Assembly (NCBI GenBank): GCA_017481205.1
Contig: JAFUPN010000019.1
Span: 1 to 40,329 of the forward strand
DNA: 40,329 nt
Origin: Clostridia bacterium
GTDB lineage: Bacteria; Bacillota; Clostridia; UMGS1810
Direction of reading: 5' to 3'
The first letter of the stretch is position 1. Every line of letters starts with the position of its first letter. Both the position numbers and the translations under genes were made by a program. Positions 24,285 to 32,391 of the stretch are shown piece after piece. The notes below the pieces were generated by a model. It made no database searches. It was not told the origin of the DNA and saw nothing but the letters and a program-made list of their open reading frames with translations.

Positions 24285-25718
24285 TTATATTATAGCTCCG
24301 TTATCTGTAAGTGTCTTTTGAAGCTTACGTATATCCACATCACGGAAGTTTGCGTTATCTTTTATGCTGACTGCCGCAGCTGCGCCTGCCGCTTCGCCCA
24401 TTGCCATACACTGGGCGGTAGGTCTTATGGCACCCCATGCAATACATGTTGTAGATACACTCCTGCCTGCAACGATGAGATTGTCAATATTCTGCGGGAG
24501 CATAATTCTGTAGGGTATATGAAATCTCCAGTGATTCATATCCATGTGTTCTATTTCCGGCGGCAGAGTGCGTCCTATATCCACAGGATGTCCGCCGCAG
24601 GCTATGGAATCCTCAAAATCTCTGCCGGACACCACATCTATGCTTGTCAGTATATACTCACCGTCGATATGCCTTGTTTCCCTTACGCCCACATCAGGCA
24701 CGTGAAGTATCTTTGCATTTTCAAAACCGGGGATGCTTTTCAGATACGAAAGACTGACAGAAGCGCCTTTTTGCAGAATGTTTTGTGCATCGCTCAGCTC
24801 AAAGGCATTGAGTCCGTCCTTAACTGCGCCACAGTATCTGTCCAGCAAAATTGCTTCATCCTTTTGCGGCTGGTTGTATACCTGCACCGGATACAGGCCT
24901 GCATCGGGGGAGTTCACCAGCACGCTGAATACACACATCTGTCCCTTGTGGTAGCTGTGTTGTGCGTCCTCAAGAGACATTACTCCGAATTTATGCTGAA
25001 AGAATCTGTCTGTGTTGTCATTCAGATATTCAAACAATCTGTCAAAATCCACGTTGCGGACTCTGTACATTGCGCCCATTTGTACCATTTCTCCGACTTT
25101 GGATGCACCGCCTTCTGCCACATCCAGGGCAGTTGCTCCCTTGCGACACGGCACACCTGCAAGGTATGCTACATCTGCATCGCCTGTTGCATCCACATAT
25201 CTGTCTGCCGTAAACCCGGTAAATCCGTCTTTGTTGTTTGTCACAACAGATGTTACTTTGCCGTCTGAAGTATTTACCATACACACCCTTGTGTCGTACA
25301 GTATCTCAACCCCGGCTTCCTCAAGCATTTCTATCAAGGTGAGCTGAGCCTGATATCGGTCTGTAAACACATAACTGCCTGCTTCTCCCGATGTGCCTAC
25401 AGCGGTATTGTTGTGTATCATACGTTTTACATATTCTTTGGCAAGTCCGCCAACCACCTGAACTTTTTGCGGATTTACCGCAAGAGAGTCCAATACTTCG
25501 CTTTTGTACTTGTCTACATCTTTGCAATGCTCGGTAAATTTAGTTATACCGGCATTTCCCACGGTCAGCATACCGCCCACGGAAAAGGTGCGCTCTATCA
25601 GAAGCACCGAAGCCCCCTGCCTTGCGGCAGCAATTGCGGCAAACACGCCTGCCGTGCCTCCGCCGCACACTATTATGTCGTATTTTTTGCCTTGTTTTAC
25701 ATCTATTGTGTATTGCAT
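24285..25718 (-). CDS. FAD-dependent oxidoreductase (FAD_oxidored type)
   Basis: A 477-residue flavoprotein. The Rossmann FAD motif DIIVCGGGTAGVFAAIAAAR is at residues ~14-33, followed by GASVLLIERTFSVGGMLTVG with the S-x-GG-x turn of this family. Later blocks YVDATGDADVAYLAGVP and NLIVAGRSVSTTCIAWGAIR form the rest of the cofactor site. No signal peptide. GGAG is 8 bases before the ATG. It is first in a four-gene operon with AraC, M55 and isomerase genes. Relatives are often annotated only as FAD-dependent oxidoreductase; the substrate is unknown. Confidence 0.87.
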   Translation of the reverse strand: MQYTIDVKQGKKYDIIVCGGGTAGVFAAIAAARQGASVLLIERTFSVGGMLTVGNAGITKFTEHCKDVDKYKSEVLDSLAVNPQKVQVVGGLAKEYVKRMIHNNTAVGTSGEAGSYVFTDRYQAQLTLIEMLEEAGVEILYDTRVCMVNTSDGKVTSVVTNNKDGFTGFTADRYVDATGDADVAYLAGVPCRKGATALDVAEGGASKVGEMVQMGAMYRVRNVDFDRLFEYLNDNTDRFFQHKFGVMSLEDAQHSYHKGQMCVFSVLVNSPDAGLYPVQVYNQPQKDEAILLDRYCGAVKDGLNAFELSDAQNILQKGASVSLSYLKSIPGFENAKILHVPDVGVRETRHIDGEYILTSIDVVSGRDFEDSIACGGHPVDIGRTLPPEIEHMDMNHWRFHIPYRIMLPQNIDNLIVAGRSVSTTCIAWGAIRPTAQCMAMGEAAGAAAAVSIKDNANFRDVDIRKLQKTLTDNGAII

Positions 25719-25755
25719 AATCTCAGCTCCATTCTGAATTAATAGCTCTACACAA

Positions 25756-25785
25756 ATTATATATCATATGTTTTTTACAAATCAA
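25756..25785 (-). promoter_or_regulatory. Promoter of the FAD oxidoreductase operon
   Basis: On the minus strand TTGATT (25780-25785), an 18-bp spacer and a perfect TATAAT (25756-25761) lie ~38 bases before the ATG. Confidence 0.55.
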
Positions 25786-25953
25786 TATCTTGTCCGTAAT
25801 TTACAATTCCGATGCACAGGAAAAAGATGCATGTTGTAATACAAACCAAAAGTGACTGTCAAAAATTCTCTTTGAAAATGAAAAAACAGCGCATAACGGA
25901 CAAACAGAATAAAAGCTGTATAATACAGCGAGTGGTCAGGCTTGTACGGAGTC

Positions 25954-26041
25954 AAGTGGCGAATAAACGCAAGAAAACCGCATTTTTATGCGGTTTTCTA
26001 CATGCTTGGATTTGTAGTCAAATGCTTTATTCACGCCACTT
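25954..26041. repeat. Nested hairpin element downstream of GH38
   Basis: Outer arms AAGTGGCGAATAAACGC (25954-25970) and GCTTTATTCACGCCACTT (26024-26041) are inverted repeats with two small differences. Inside, AGAAAACCGCAT / ATGCGGTTTTCT (25972-25983 and 25988-25999) forms a perfect 12-bp hairpin that could serve as a terminator for GH38. The rest of the gap 25786-26090 holds nothing I recognise. Confidence 0.6.
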
Positions 26042-26090
26042 AACGCTCTGCGCATTTTTTACATTCCCTTTTACACATCATATTTATATT

Positions 26091-28763
26091 TTATTTGCAT
26101 CCCAATGTAATTACCTCAAAAGGCTTAACCGAAATAATCCACTTATCTCCCACGGGAGAAATATCCTCCAGCCTTTCTTCCACAATATTGCTTCTGTAGA
26201 GATTGTTTATCCATTGAGTTTTATCTATTTCAAGAATTTGTTCCTTATCAGAATAGTTTGCCCAACGCATGATAATATCATCACCGCCCTGAGCTCGCTT
26301 AAAGGCTGTTGCTCTGAGGCAATTTCCCTTCCAGATGAATTTTTCGCCGGTATATGTTCCGTTGCCACTCTCTGTAATTTGCAGAGGAAGCATATTAACA
26401 CGCTGACCCGCAAGGTATGTGTATATGTCATCCTCGGAACTGTAGGGAGTGATGCTGTATTCAAGAGACAGCTTTTTAAGTGTCTGTGAAAGCTCTGTGG
26501 GGAACACACCCCAATCGCCCAGGTCACCCGTGGCACGAACCAGAGTTATCGCCATAGTGTTGTCAGAAAGGATTTCGTATTCATACAATCCGGTGTTGCC
26601 TATGGCAAGTCCGGATTTTTCGTCGTTCATCATTACAAAGCCCTGCTGATGCTCGCAGCCGCTGGGATATGTCATACATGGCTTGTGAGTATTTGGTCTG
26701 AGTGCCGCTTCAAACACGGATTCTGCCTTATGTACATTGCTGCTGATATCAGAAGGGAACAGCACGCGCAGACGGTGATTTTTTGCAGTATTCTCAAACT
26801 CGGTTTTAACCTTTACACTGCGGCTGTTTTTTTCCAGTGATATGTATGACACGATAGGTATGGTAACAGTCTCCTTGCTTCTGCCGCCGTTTCGCTGCAT
26901 TATACCGGTGCATGACATAATCTGGTCATAGCATTTTTCGTCGCCCTCTTTGGGTACGGTCATCATTACAGTCACCTTGTATTCCGCCTTGTATTCCTCG
27001 TCACATATCAGTTCTATCTCTGCAGGTTTGTCTCCTGAGAGTATAGGCTTGTCTCCGGGGCAGGGAACGAATGTGTATTCATGACCAATGTCACCCACAT
27101 CCTCAAAGCGCATGAGGTTGCTGAAGTTACGGTCGTTTTCTTTATCATATACACAGATTGTTCCGTCATTATTTATGGATACGCCCAGGTATTTATTCTC
27201 CATGGTATTTGGCTTTTTAACAAGAGTTTCGCCCTTGGTCGCTTTATCGGATTTTCTGAGACCGTAGAGTCTGTAGCCCATTGAAGGGATGCTTTCTGCC
27301 TCAAACTCAACAGTAACCGATTCTGCCATATAGGGCTGACGGAAACGGTCGTCAGGCAGATCATAGCCGAAGCGTGTTCTGACATCAGAAATTCTGCAGG
27401 GGATTTTTCTGCCATTTCGGTCAATCAGTTCATATGCACCCTTATACATGGCACCGTTTACCTGTTCATAAAGAGCAAATACATTTCCGTATACTCTTCT
27501 GATGTCAATTTCTGCGCTGACAAGTCCTGTTTTGTATGCGGTATAGGTGTTGATAATGCTGAACACAGCATCACAGCTTTCAAAGTCTGATGTGTCTATA
27601 TGGGCAGATATGTATTCCAGATTGTCGTTTATAACCGCTTCTGCAGACTGCCTGCTCTTTGCAAAGCGTATAGCCATTTCCGCATTTACCTCATCACAGC
27701 TGCAGCCGCATATGCTGTCGTGTGGATGGTTTTTCATAAGAGTCTTCCACGAATAGGTGAGCATCTCCCTTGGGTATTCCTTACCCAGCTCTGATGCAAT
27801 GACCGACAGGGGTTCGGCCACATTTTCCAGCAGGATTTCGCATTTGCAGTTGGCAACCTTCAGGTCAACATGAGATGAGCAGGTGTTTACCAGCTTGAAC
27901 CATCCGTCAGTATCCTGTCCTATAAGCTCTCCCCTTATGGTGGCAAGATTACCGGGAAGCGCCTTTATCAAATCATCGGTATATTTTTCAAAATCAGAAT
28001 GAATAAAATTATACCCGGGATATTTTTCTCTTGCTGCCATAAGTGCCTTGCTGAGATTTTTTTGCACAGGCTGATGGTCGCATCCGTTCATTAGGAGCAA
28101 TTCACCTGTCGATGCATACTTTTCGGCATTGGCAAGGGTTGCATCCAGTCTTTCTCTGTTTCCGTCCTCAGGCAGCTCCATACCGTTGCTGTACCAGTTG
28201 GCAAAGAGTATTGCAGGGAGAGTGCTGCCATCCGGTGACTGCCAGTACATTTCCGAGAACTGCGAAGCATAGCTGTCTCCGTCAAAAATCTCATTATTGG
28301 CACCGGTGGGCTTTACACCTCTGCCAAACACTATAGCCTTCATACCTGCCTGCTTCATAAGCTGAGGCATCTGACCTGCATTGCCGAAGGAATCGGGAAA
28401 ATATCCTATAGGAGTAACCTTTCCGTATTTCTTGGCAATATCCATACCCACCAGAAGATTGCGCACATTAGCCTCGGAGCTGGTAAGAAACTCATCCTGC
28501 AACACATACCAGGGACCTGCGGCAAATTTGCCTTCCTTTATATATTTTTCGATTTTTCCATTATTTTCAGGCTTGATTTCCAGATAATCCTCTATAAGAG
28601 CCGTGTGCCCGTCAAGATGAAAGCTTTTAAAATCCTTGTCATTTTCAAAAAGCTCCATACAGTTGTCTATAAGCTTCACCAGATAGGCTCTGTGGTATTC
28701 AAAGGGCATATACCACTCTCTGTCCCAGTGAGAATGGGAAATTATATGTACATTCTTTTTCAT
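26091..28763 (-). CDS. Alpha-mannosidase, GH38
   Basis: An 890-residue GH38 alpha-mannosidase of the bacterial MngB-like type, cytoplasmic (no signal peptide), releasing mannose or 2-O-acylated mannose from alpha-mannosides. The N-terminal catalytic domain shows HSHWDREWYMPFEYHRA with zinc ligands H12 and D14 (by family analogy), GYFPDSFGNAGQMPQL with D124 as likely nucleophile, and KNHPHDSICGCSCDEVN, the GH38 metal-site block (~345-360). The C-terminal ~500 residues are the usual beta-rich domains. GAGG is 9 bases before the ATG. An AraC gene lies immediately upstream but separated by a palindrome array. Together with GH130 and the GH99-like protein it suggests use of mannose-rich glycans. 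Confidence 0.92.
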   Translation of the reverse strand: MKKNVHIISHSHWDREWYMPFEYHRAYLVKLIDNCMELFENDKDFKSFHLDGHTALIEDYLEIKPENNGKIEKYIKEGKFAAGPWYVLQDEFLTSSEANVRNLLVGMDIAKKYGKVTPIGYFPDSFGNAGQMPQLMKQAGMKAIVFGRGVKPTGANNEIFDGDSYASQFSEMYWQSPDGSTLPAILFANWYSNGMELPEDGNRERLDATLANAEKYASTGELLLMNGCDHQPVQKNLSKALMAAREKYPGYNFIHSDFEKYTDDLIKALPGNLATIRGELIGQDTDGWFKLVNTCSSHVDLKVANCKCEILLENVAEPLSVIASELGKEYPREMLTYSWKTLMKNHPHDSICGCSCDEVNAEMAIRFAKSRQSAEAVINDNLEYISAHIDTSDFESCDAVFSIINTYTAYKTGLVSAEIDIRRVYGNVFALYEQVNGAMYKGAYELIDRNGRKIPCRISDVRTRFGYDLPDDRFRQPYMAESVTVEFEAESIPSMGYRLYGLRKSDKATKGETLVKKPNTMENKYLGVSINNDGTICVYDKENDRNFSNLMRFEDVGDIGHEYTFVPCPGDKPILSGDKPAEIELICDEEYKAEYKVTVMMTVPKEGDEKCYDQIMSCTGIMQRNGGRSKETVTIPIVSYISLEKNSRSVKVKTEFENTAKNHRLRVLFPSDISSNVHKAESVFEAALRPNTHKPCMTYPSGCEHQQGFVMMNDEKSGLAIGNTGLYEYEILSDNTMAITLVRATGDLGDWGVFPTELSQTLKKLSLEYSITPYSSEDDIYTYLAGQRVNMLPLQITESGNGTYTGEKFIWKGNCLRATAFKRAQGGDDIIMRWANYSDKEQILEIDKTQWINNLYRSNIVEERLEDISPVGDKWIISVKPFEVITLGCK

Positions 28764-28837
28764 TATGCTGTACCTCTTCCTGTGTATTGTAATTCAATTA
28801 TAAAATCAGTGAAAGATTTAGATGTCACTTAATTTTG

Positions 28838-29012
28838 TCGATATGCAATCTCCGATTGCTCGATATTTTTGTTATCACAAAATCGATATGTTTTCGCTTC
28901 GCTCAAACTCGATATGATATGAATTCTCGCCCGTAAGGGCATATCGAGTTGCGTCAGCAACATATCGAGTCATTTATGACATATCGAGAATTCTGTCAAG
29001 AATTCATATCGA
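28838..29012. repeat. Mirror-symmetric array of eight TCGATAT boxes
   Basis: Four TCGATAT boxes (starting 28838, 28860, 28883, 28909) are followed by four inverted copies ATATCGA (starting 28941, 28962, 28981, 29006). Spacing is 19-26 bases apart from the 32-base central step. Most spacers hold their own small palindrome, for example GCAATCTCCGATTGC, TTTTGTTATCACAAAA, GCCCGTAAGGGC, GTTGCGTCAGCAAC, GTCATTTATGAC. GATTTCATCTTCGATGAAATC follows. No protein is encoded. It fills the gap between the araC gene and GH38. Confidence 0.8.
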
Positions 29013-29073
29013 CGATTTCATCTTCGATGAAATCATTATACTACATCCGCACACGATTTTCAACCGACAGAAT

Positions 29074-29865
29074 TCAAACTTCATCCTCATTTTCCAAACT
29101 TTTTTTATGGCAGGAAAGCCTGTAACCCCTCGGAGTCATGCCGGTCAGTTCCTTGAAAACCCTGTCAAACGTCCTTTGCCCGGTAAAGCCGCATTCCAAC
29201 AGAATTTCGTAAATTCCCGCATCTGTCTTTTCAAGCAGCTCCTTTGCCTTGTCAACCCTGAGAATATGCAGATATCTGCAAAAGCCTCCGGGAACCTTTT
29301 CGGAAAACAGGCGGGACAGATGCTGATGACTGACCCCAAGATGAGTACAAACGATTTTCAGCGTCAAAGACTTTGTATAATTGCACAAAATATATTTTAG
29401 TGCTTCAGAAAACAAATCTGTTTCCTGCTCAGTTTCTTCGGTTACAGTCAGCTGTCTCATAACCGAGCCGATAACGATGTGCAGATATCCGTACATGGTA
29501 AGAAAAGAGGAGTCCGCCTCAAACTCCGTACACAAATTATGCAGAATATCAATAAGCTCCTCGTCGGACGCAAAATTGCTGTAATCACGGTTATCAAGCT
29601 TTCCCGCAAGCACTCTTGAAACCTCCGGATTGAAAACAAGCATTATGCCTTTTCCGTAGGCAGTCTTAGTATATGAATGTATATCATAGGGAAATGCAAT
29701 CATTATATCTCCCCGATTGAGAATTTTTGTCTCATTTCTGCAGTAAACCTCCAGAGTGCCTGCAGTACATATTATCAGCTCCGCATTTCGGTGAAGATGC
29801 ACCGGGACAGCAAAGGAATCAAATTCTTCAATAAAAATATTTTCCACATTGTTTTCAAAATACAT
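29074..29865 (-). CDS. AraC family transcriptional regulator
   Basis: A 263-residue AraC-type regulator. The cupin-like N-terminal half includes PVHLHRNAELIICTAGTLEV and RGDIMIAFPYDIHSYTKT. The C-terminal DNA-binding domain includes LKIVCTHLGVSHQHLSRLFS and IYEILLECGFTGQRTFDRVF then MTPRGYRLSC. AAGGAGG (29873-29879) is 7 bases before the ATG and directly abuts a miniature element in the leader. The gene is upstream of, and co-oriented with, the GH38 gene, its likeliest target. Confidence 0.88.
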   Translation of the reverse strand: MYFENNVENIFIEEFDSFAVPVHLHRNAELIICTAGTLEVYCRNETKILNRGDIMIAFPYDIHSYTKTAYGKGIMLVFNPEVSRVLAGKLDNRDYSNFASDEELIDILHNLCTEFEADSSFLTMYGYLHIVIGSVMRQLTVTEETEQETDLFSEALKYILCNYTKSLTLKIVCTHLGVSHQHLSRLFSEKVPGGFCRYLHILRVDKAKELLEKTDAGIYEILLECGFTGQRTFDRVFKELTGMTPRGYRLSCHKKSLENEDEV

Positions 29866-29880
29866 AGCAAACCCTCCTTA

Positions 29881-29935
29881 GCCGAAAGAGTATAACCCGA
29901 ACCCGCCTTAAACAGCGCAATCCCGGCATCTTTCG
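29881..29935. repeat. Miniature element, short form, in the araC leader
   Basis: A 55-bp copy almost identical to the reverse complement of 5514-5570, from GCCGAAAGAGTATAACCCGA at 29881 to CCCGGCATCTTTCG at 29935. A TA precedes it (29879-29880). It lies between the predicted promoter (29958-29986) and the ribosome site, so it is transcribed as the leader of the AraC mRNA. Confidence 0.8.
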
Positions 29936-29957
29936 AGTTCTGTCACACTATGTGAAG

Positions 29958-29986
29958 AGTATATCAAATTTTGTCCTAAAATTCAA
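29958..29986 (-). promoter_or_regulatory. Promoter of the AraC gene at 29074
   Basis: On the minus strand TTGAAT (29981-29986), a 17-bp spacer and TATACT (29958-29963) predict a start near 29951, giving a leader of ~85 nt that contains the miniature element. Confidence 0.55.
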
Positions 29987-30083
29987 TATGACATACTTAC
30001 TGTATCACTCAGGAAAATATTGTAAAAAATGCACAGTAAATTCAGCATAGGCATACCGTACAAAAATAAAAGCCGTATAAAAC

Positions 30084-30227
30084 AAAAAGAGGATGTAAAA
30101 CGCAATAATTTTGATGTGAGCCCAAAAAGTTAGACTTTTTGGGCTCACATCAAAATGAACCGACCTCCCAATCGTTAGATTTTTGGTCTAACTTTTGGGG
30201 GTCGGTTAATTTTTACATTCTCTTTTT
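30084..30227. repeat. Multi-hairpin element with outer inverted repeats
   Basis: Outer arms AAAAAGAGGATGTAAAA (30084-30100) and TTTTACATTCTCTTTTT (30211-30227) are inverted with one mismatch. Inside is a perfect 23-bp hairpin with a 3-nt loop (30108-30130 and 30134-30156) and a second imperfect hairpin with CCGACC / GGTCGG ends (~30160-30206). CCCAAAAAGTTAGAC-like motifs recur and resemble IS3-family element ends, so this may be a miniature IS derivative. It may also hinder read-through from phoR. Confidence 0.65.
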
Positions 30228-30239
30228 TATATCTGAAAT

Positions 30240-31568
30240 TCAAAAAGTGACGGTAACCGTTGTACCCTTATGGACTTGGCTTTTCATTTGTATTTCCGCA
30301 TTATGATACATTGCGCCGTGCTTGACTATGGATAGCCCCAGTCCGGTGCCGCCAAGCTGCTTTGAATGACTCTTGTCCACACGGTAAAACCGCTCAAAGA
30401 CACGGCTCTGTTCTTCTTCCGGTATGCCTATGCCCGTATCGCTGACAGATATTGTCGTTCTGTCTCTGACAGCTCCTATATCAACTGTGACGGTACCGTT
30501 CTCATAGTTGTATTTAATAGCATTATCGCAAAGATTATATATCATCTCATCCAGAATTTTCTCTGCTCCGAATACAATTGTTTCGCTGCCCTTGAGAATC
30601 AGCCTCACATTCTTTCTTGCTGCAGCCGGCTCAAGCCTTCGTATGATATCAGAAGAAAGCTCGTATATATCCACATTCTCCTTTTCAAAGGGAACACTGC
30701 CTTCGTCCAGCTCTGATATTTCTATAATATCATTAACCAGAGAAATAAGCCGCTGAGCCTCATCGTATATAGATTTTGAAAAATCCGACACAATTTCTGC
30801 CGGAGTATCGTCATCCTGCATCATCTCAGCAAAGCCCGATATGGATGTAAGCGGGGTCTTGAGCTCATGTGATACATTTGCCGTAAATTCCCGCCGAAGC
30901 TGCTCTCTCGTTTCACTTTCCTCTCTGACCTGCTTTTCAATTATTCTTTTCTGGGAAGCTATCTTACGCACAAGGGGCGTCAGTTCCTCATAGGTATCAA
31001 ATTTTTCAGGATTATCCGGATCTATGGCATTGATAGGCTTTATGATGCTCGCCGATATTCTGGATGCCAAAAAAAACGACAGTATCAATGCCAGCAGAAT
31101 TACCATCAGTACAGGCTGAATAATACCCATAAGAATCGTTATTACCGTATACTGCTTTGTTGATACTCTCAGCACACTGCCATCCTCAAGTCTTATAGCA
31201 TAATATACAGTTTTTTCGGTAAAGGTATCCGAATATCTTTGGCTTACTCCTGAGCCGTTTTTAAATGCCTCCTGCACCTCTGGCCGCTCAAGGTGATTAT
31301 CAAGGCTGTCGGTATCCGCCTTAGTATCTGCAACAACAGTGCCATTCTCTGATATCAGAGTAATCCTCTTGTCGCTGACATCAAAATCATCAAAATATGA
31401 TAATCCGCCTGTTTCTATTGCATGGCTTATGTATTGAGCCTCGGTTATCAGCTCGTCCTTAAGCTGTTCCTCAAAGAACTCAAACAAAATCCCCATAATA
31501 AGTATAACGCATGAAATAAGCACGATGATTGCCACAGAAAAGCTTGCACGGAATATTTTTTCATTCAC
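30240..31568 (-). CDS. phoR: Sensor histidine kinase PhoR
   Basis: A 442-residue membrane histidine kinase. Transmembrane segments at ~10-30 and ~142-168 flank an extracytoplasmic domain. A linker follows, then the H-box FTANVSHELKTPLTSISGFA (H234), the N-box MIYNLCDNAIKYN, and the G-boxes VSDTGIGIPEE, FERFYRVDKSHSK and GGTGLGLSIVKH. It lies 21 bases after phoP and is last in the pst-pho operon, hence the PhoR call. The start codon is GTG, supported by AAGGGG 9 bases upstream; no in-frame ATG competes. In low phosphate it should phosphorylate PhoP. Confidence 0.92.
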   Translation of the reverse strand: MNEKIFRASFSVAIIVLISCVILIMGILFEFFEEQLKDELITEAQYISHAIETGGLSYFDDFDVSDKRITLISENGTVVADTKADTDSLDNHLERPEVQEAFKNGSGVSQRYSDTFTEKTVYYAIRLEDGSVLRVSTKQYTVITILMGIIQPVLMVILLALILSFFLASRISASIIKPINAIDPDNPEKFDTYEELTPLVRKIASQKRIIEKQVREESETREQLRREFTANVSHELKTPLTSISGFAEMMQDDDTPAEIVSDFSKSIYDEAQRLISLVNDIIEISELDEGSVPFEKENVDIYELSSDIIRRLEPAAARKNVRLILKGSETIVFGAEKILDEMIYNLCDNAIKYNYENGTVTVDIGAVRDRTTISVSDTGIGIPEEEQSRVFERFYRVDKSHSKQLGGTGLGLSIVKHGAMYHNAEIQMKSQVHKGTTVTVTF

Positions 31569-31589
31569 AATACATTGCCCCTTTCCCGT

Positions 31590-32270
31590 TTACTGCTCGC
31601 TGCTTCCGATTTTATATCCCATATTTTTTACAGTCTGTATAAGCTCTCCTGCAGCTCCGAGCTTTACTCTCAGCTTTCGGATATGCACATCCAGTGTGCG
31701 GGATTCGTCATAGCACTCTCCCCACACACGGTTAAGCAGCTCCTCCCGGCGGACAACCTTTCCTTCTGCCTCAAGAAGCACCAAAAGAAGAGTATATTCC
31801 TTAAAGGACAATGCGACAGTCTGCCCGGAAACCTCAATAATATGCCTGGACGGGTCAACATAAAGGCTTCCGGTTCTGTAGGACTTGCTTTCATCATTTT
31901 TGCTCCTACCTCTTCTGCGCAGGACTGCACGTACTCTTGATACAAGCTCCGTCATACCAAAGGGCTTTGCCACATAGTCATCGGCTCCGCCGTCAAGTCC
32001 CGCAACCTTGTCGTACTCACTGCCCTTTGCGCTTATCATTATAACGGATATATCCTCCGTCCCGGGACTACTTCTCAGCTTTTTCAGGATGCTAAGCCCA
32101 TCCTCCTCAGGAAGCATTATATCCAGAAGAATAAGCTCCGGAGTCTGCCTGCTCATTTCGCTCCAAAACTCAGAGGGACGTTCAAAGCCCTGTATTTCAT
32201 ACCCTTCTTTTGCCAATGCATAGCATACGAGCTTGCGGATATTGTCATCATCTTCAACAAAGTAAATCAT
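31590..32270 (-). CDS. phoP: Phosphate response regulator PhoP (OmpR family)
   Basis: A 226-residue OmpR/PhoB-type regulator. The receiver domain has the acidic pocket FVEDDDN, the phosphoacceptor LILLDIMLPEEDG (Asp ~50), the ISAKGSEYD switch and the YVAKPFG lysine. The winged-helix DNA-binding domain includes LSFKEYTLLLVLL, VVRREELLNRVWG and SRTLDVHIRKLRVKLG. The frame opens at a GTG (32279), but that GTG is part of the ribosome site GAGGTG serving the ATG at 32270. It likely binds the Pho-box repeats upstream of pstS. Confidence 0.92.
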   Translation of the reverse strand: MIYFVEDDDNIRKLVCYALAKEGYEIQGFERPSEFWSEMSRQTPELILLDIMLPEEDGLSILKKLRSSPGTEDISVIMISAKGSEYDKVAGLDGGADDYVAKPFGMTELVSRVRAVLRRRGRSKNDESKSYRTGSLYVDPSRHIIEVSGQTVALSFKEYTLLLVLLEAEGKVVRREELLNRVWGECYDESRTLDVHIRKLRVKLGAAGELIQTVKNMGYKIGSSEQ

Positions 32271-32325
32271 AAGTATCACCTCATGTATTCATTATACATC
32301 ACTCTGAAGTATATTTCAATCCTTA

Positions 32326-32383
32326 GCCAAAGAAAACGACACAAAAGACGCCTCAAAAGTGGAATTTTCGGCATCTTTCGGAT
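32326..32383. repeat. Possible degenerate miniature element
   Basis: TAGCCAAAGAAAACGAC near 32324 and CGGCATCTTTCGG near 32370 resemble the ends of the GCCGAAAGA family, and the position between phoU and phoP is intergenic. The interior does not match the intact copies, so this is tentative. Confidence 0.3.
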
Positions 32384-32391
32384 CGTCGTCT

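Noticed and set aside
24204..25268. 354-codon plus-strand ORF
   Set aside because: Antisense to the FAD oxidoreductase gene, with Cys/His-rich composition and no family motifs.
28838..29012. CRISPR-like regular repeats
   Set aside because: Boxes are only 7 bp, inverted in the second half, and spacers are short palindromes; no cas genes are present in the window.
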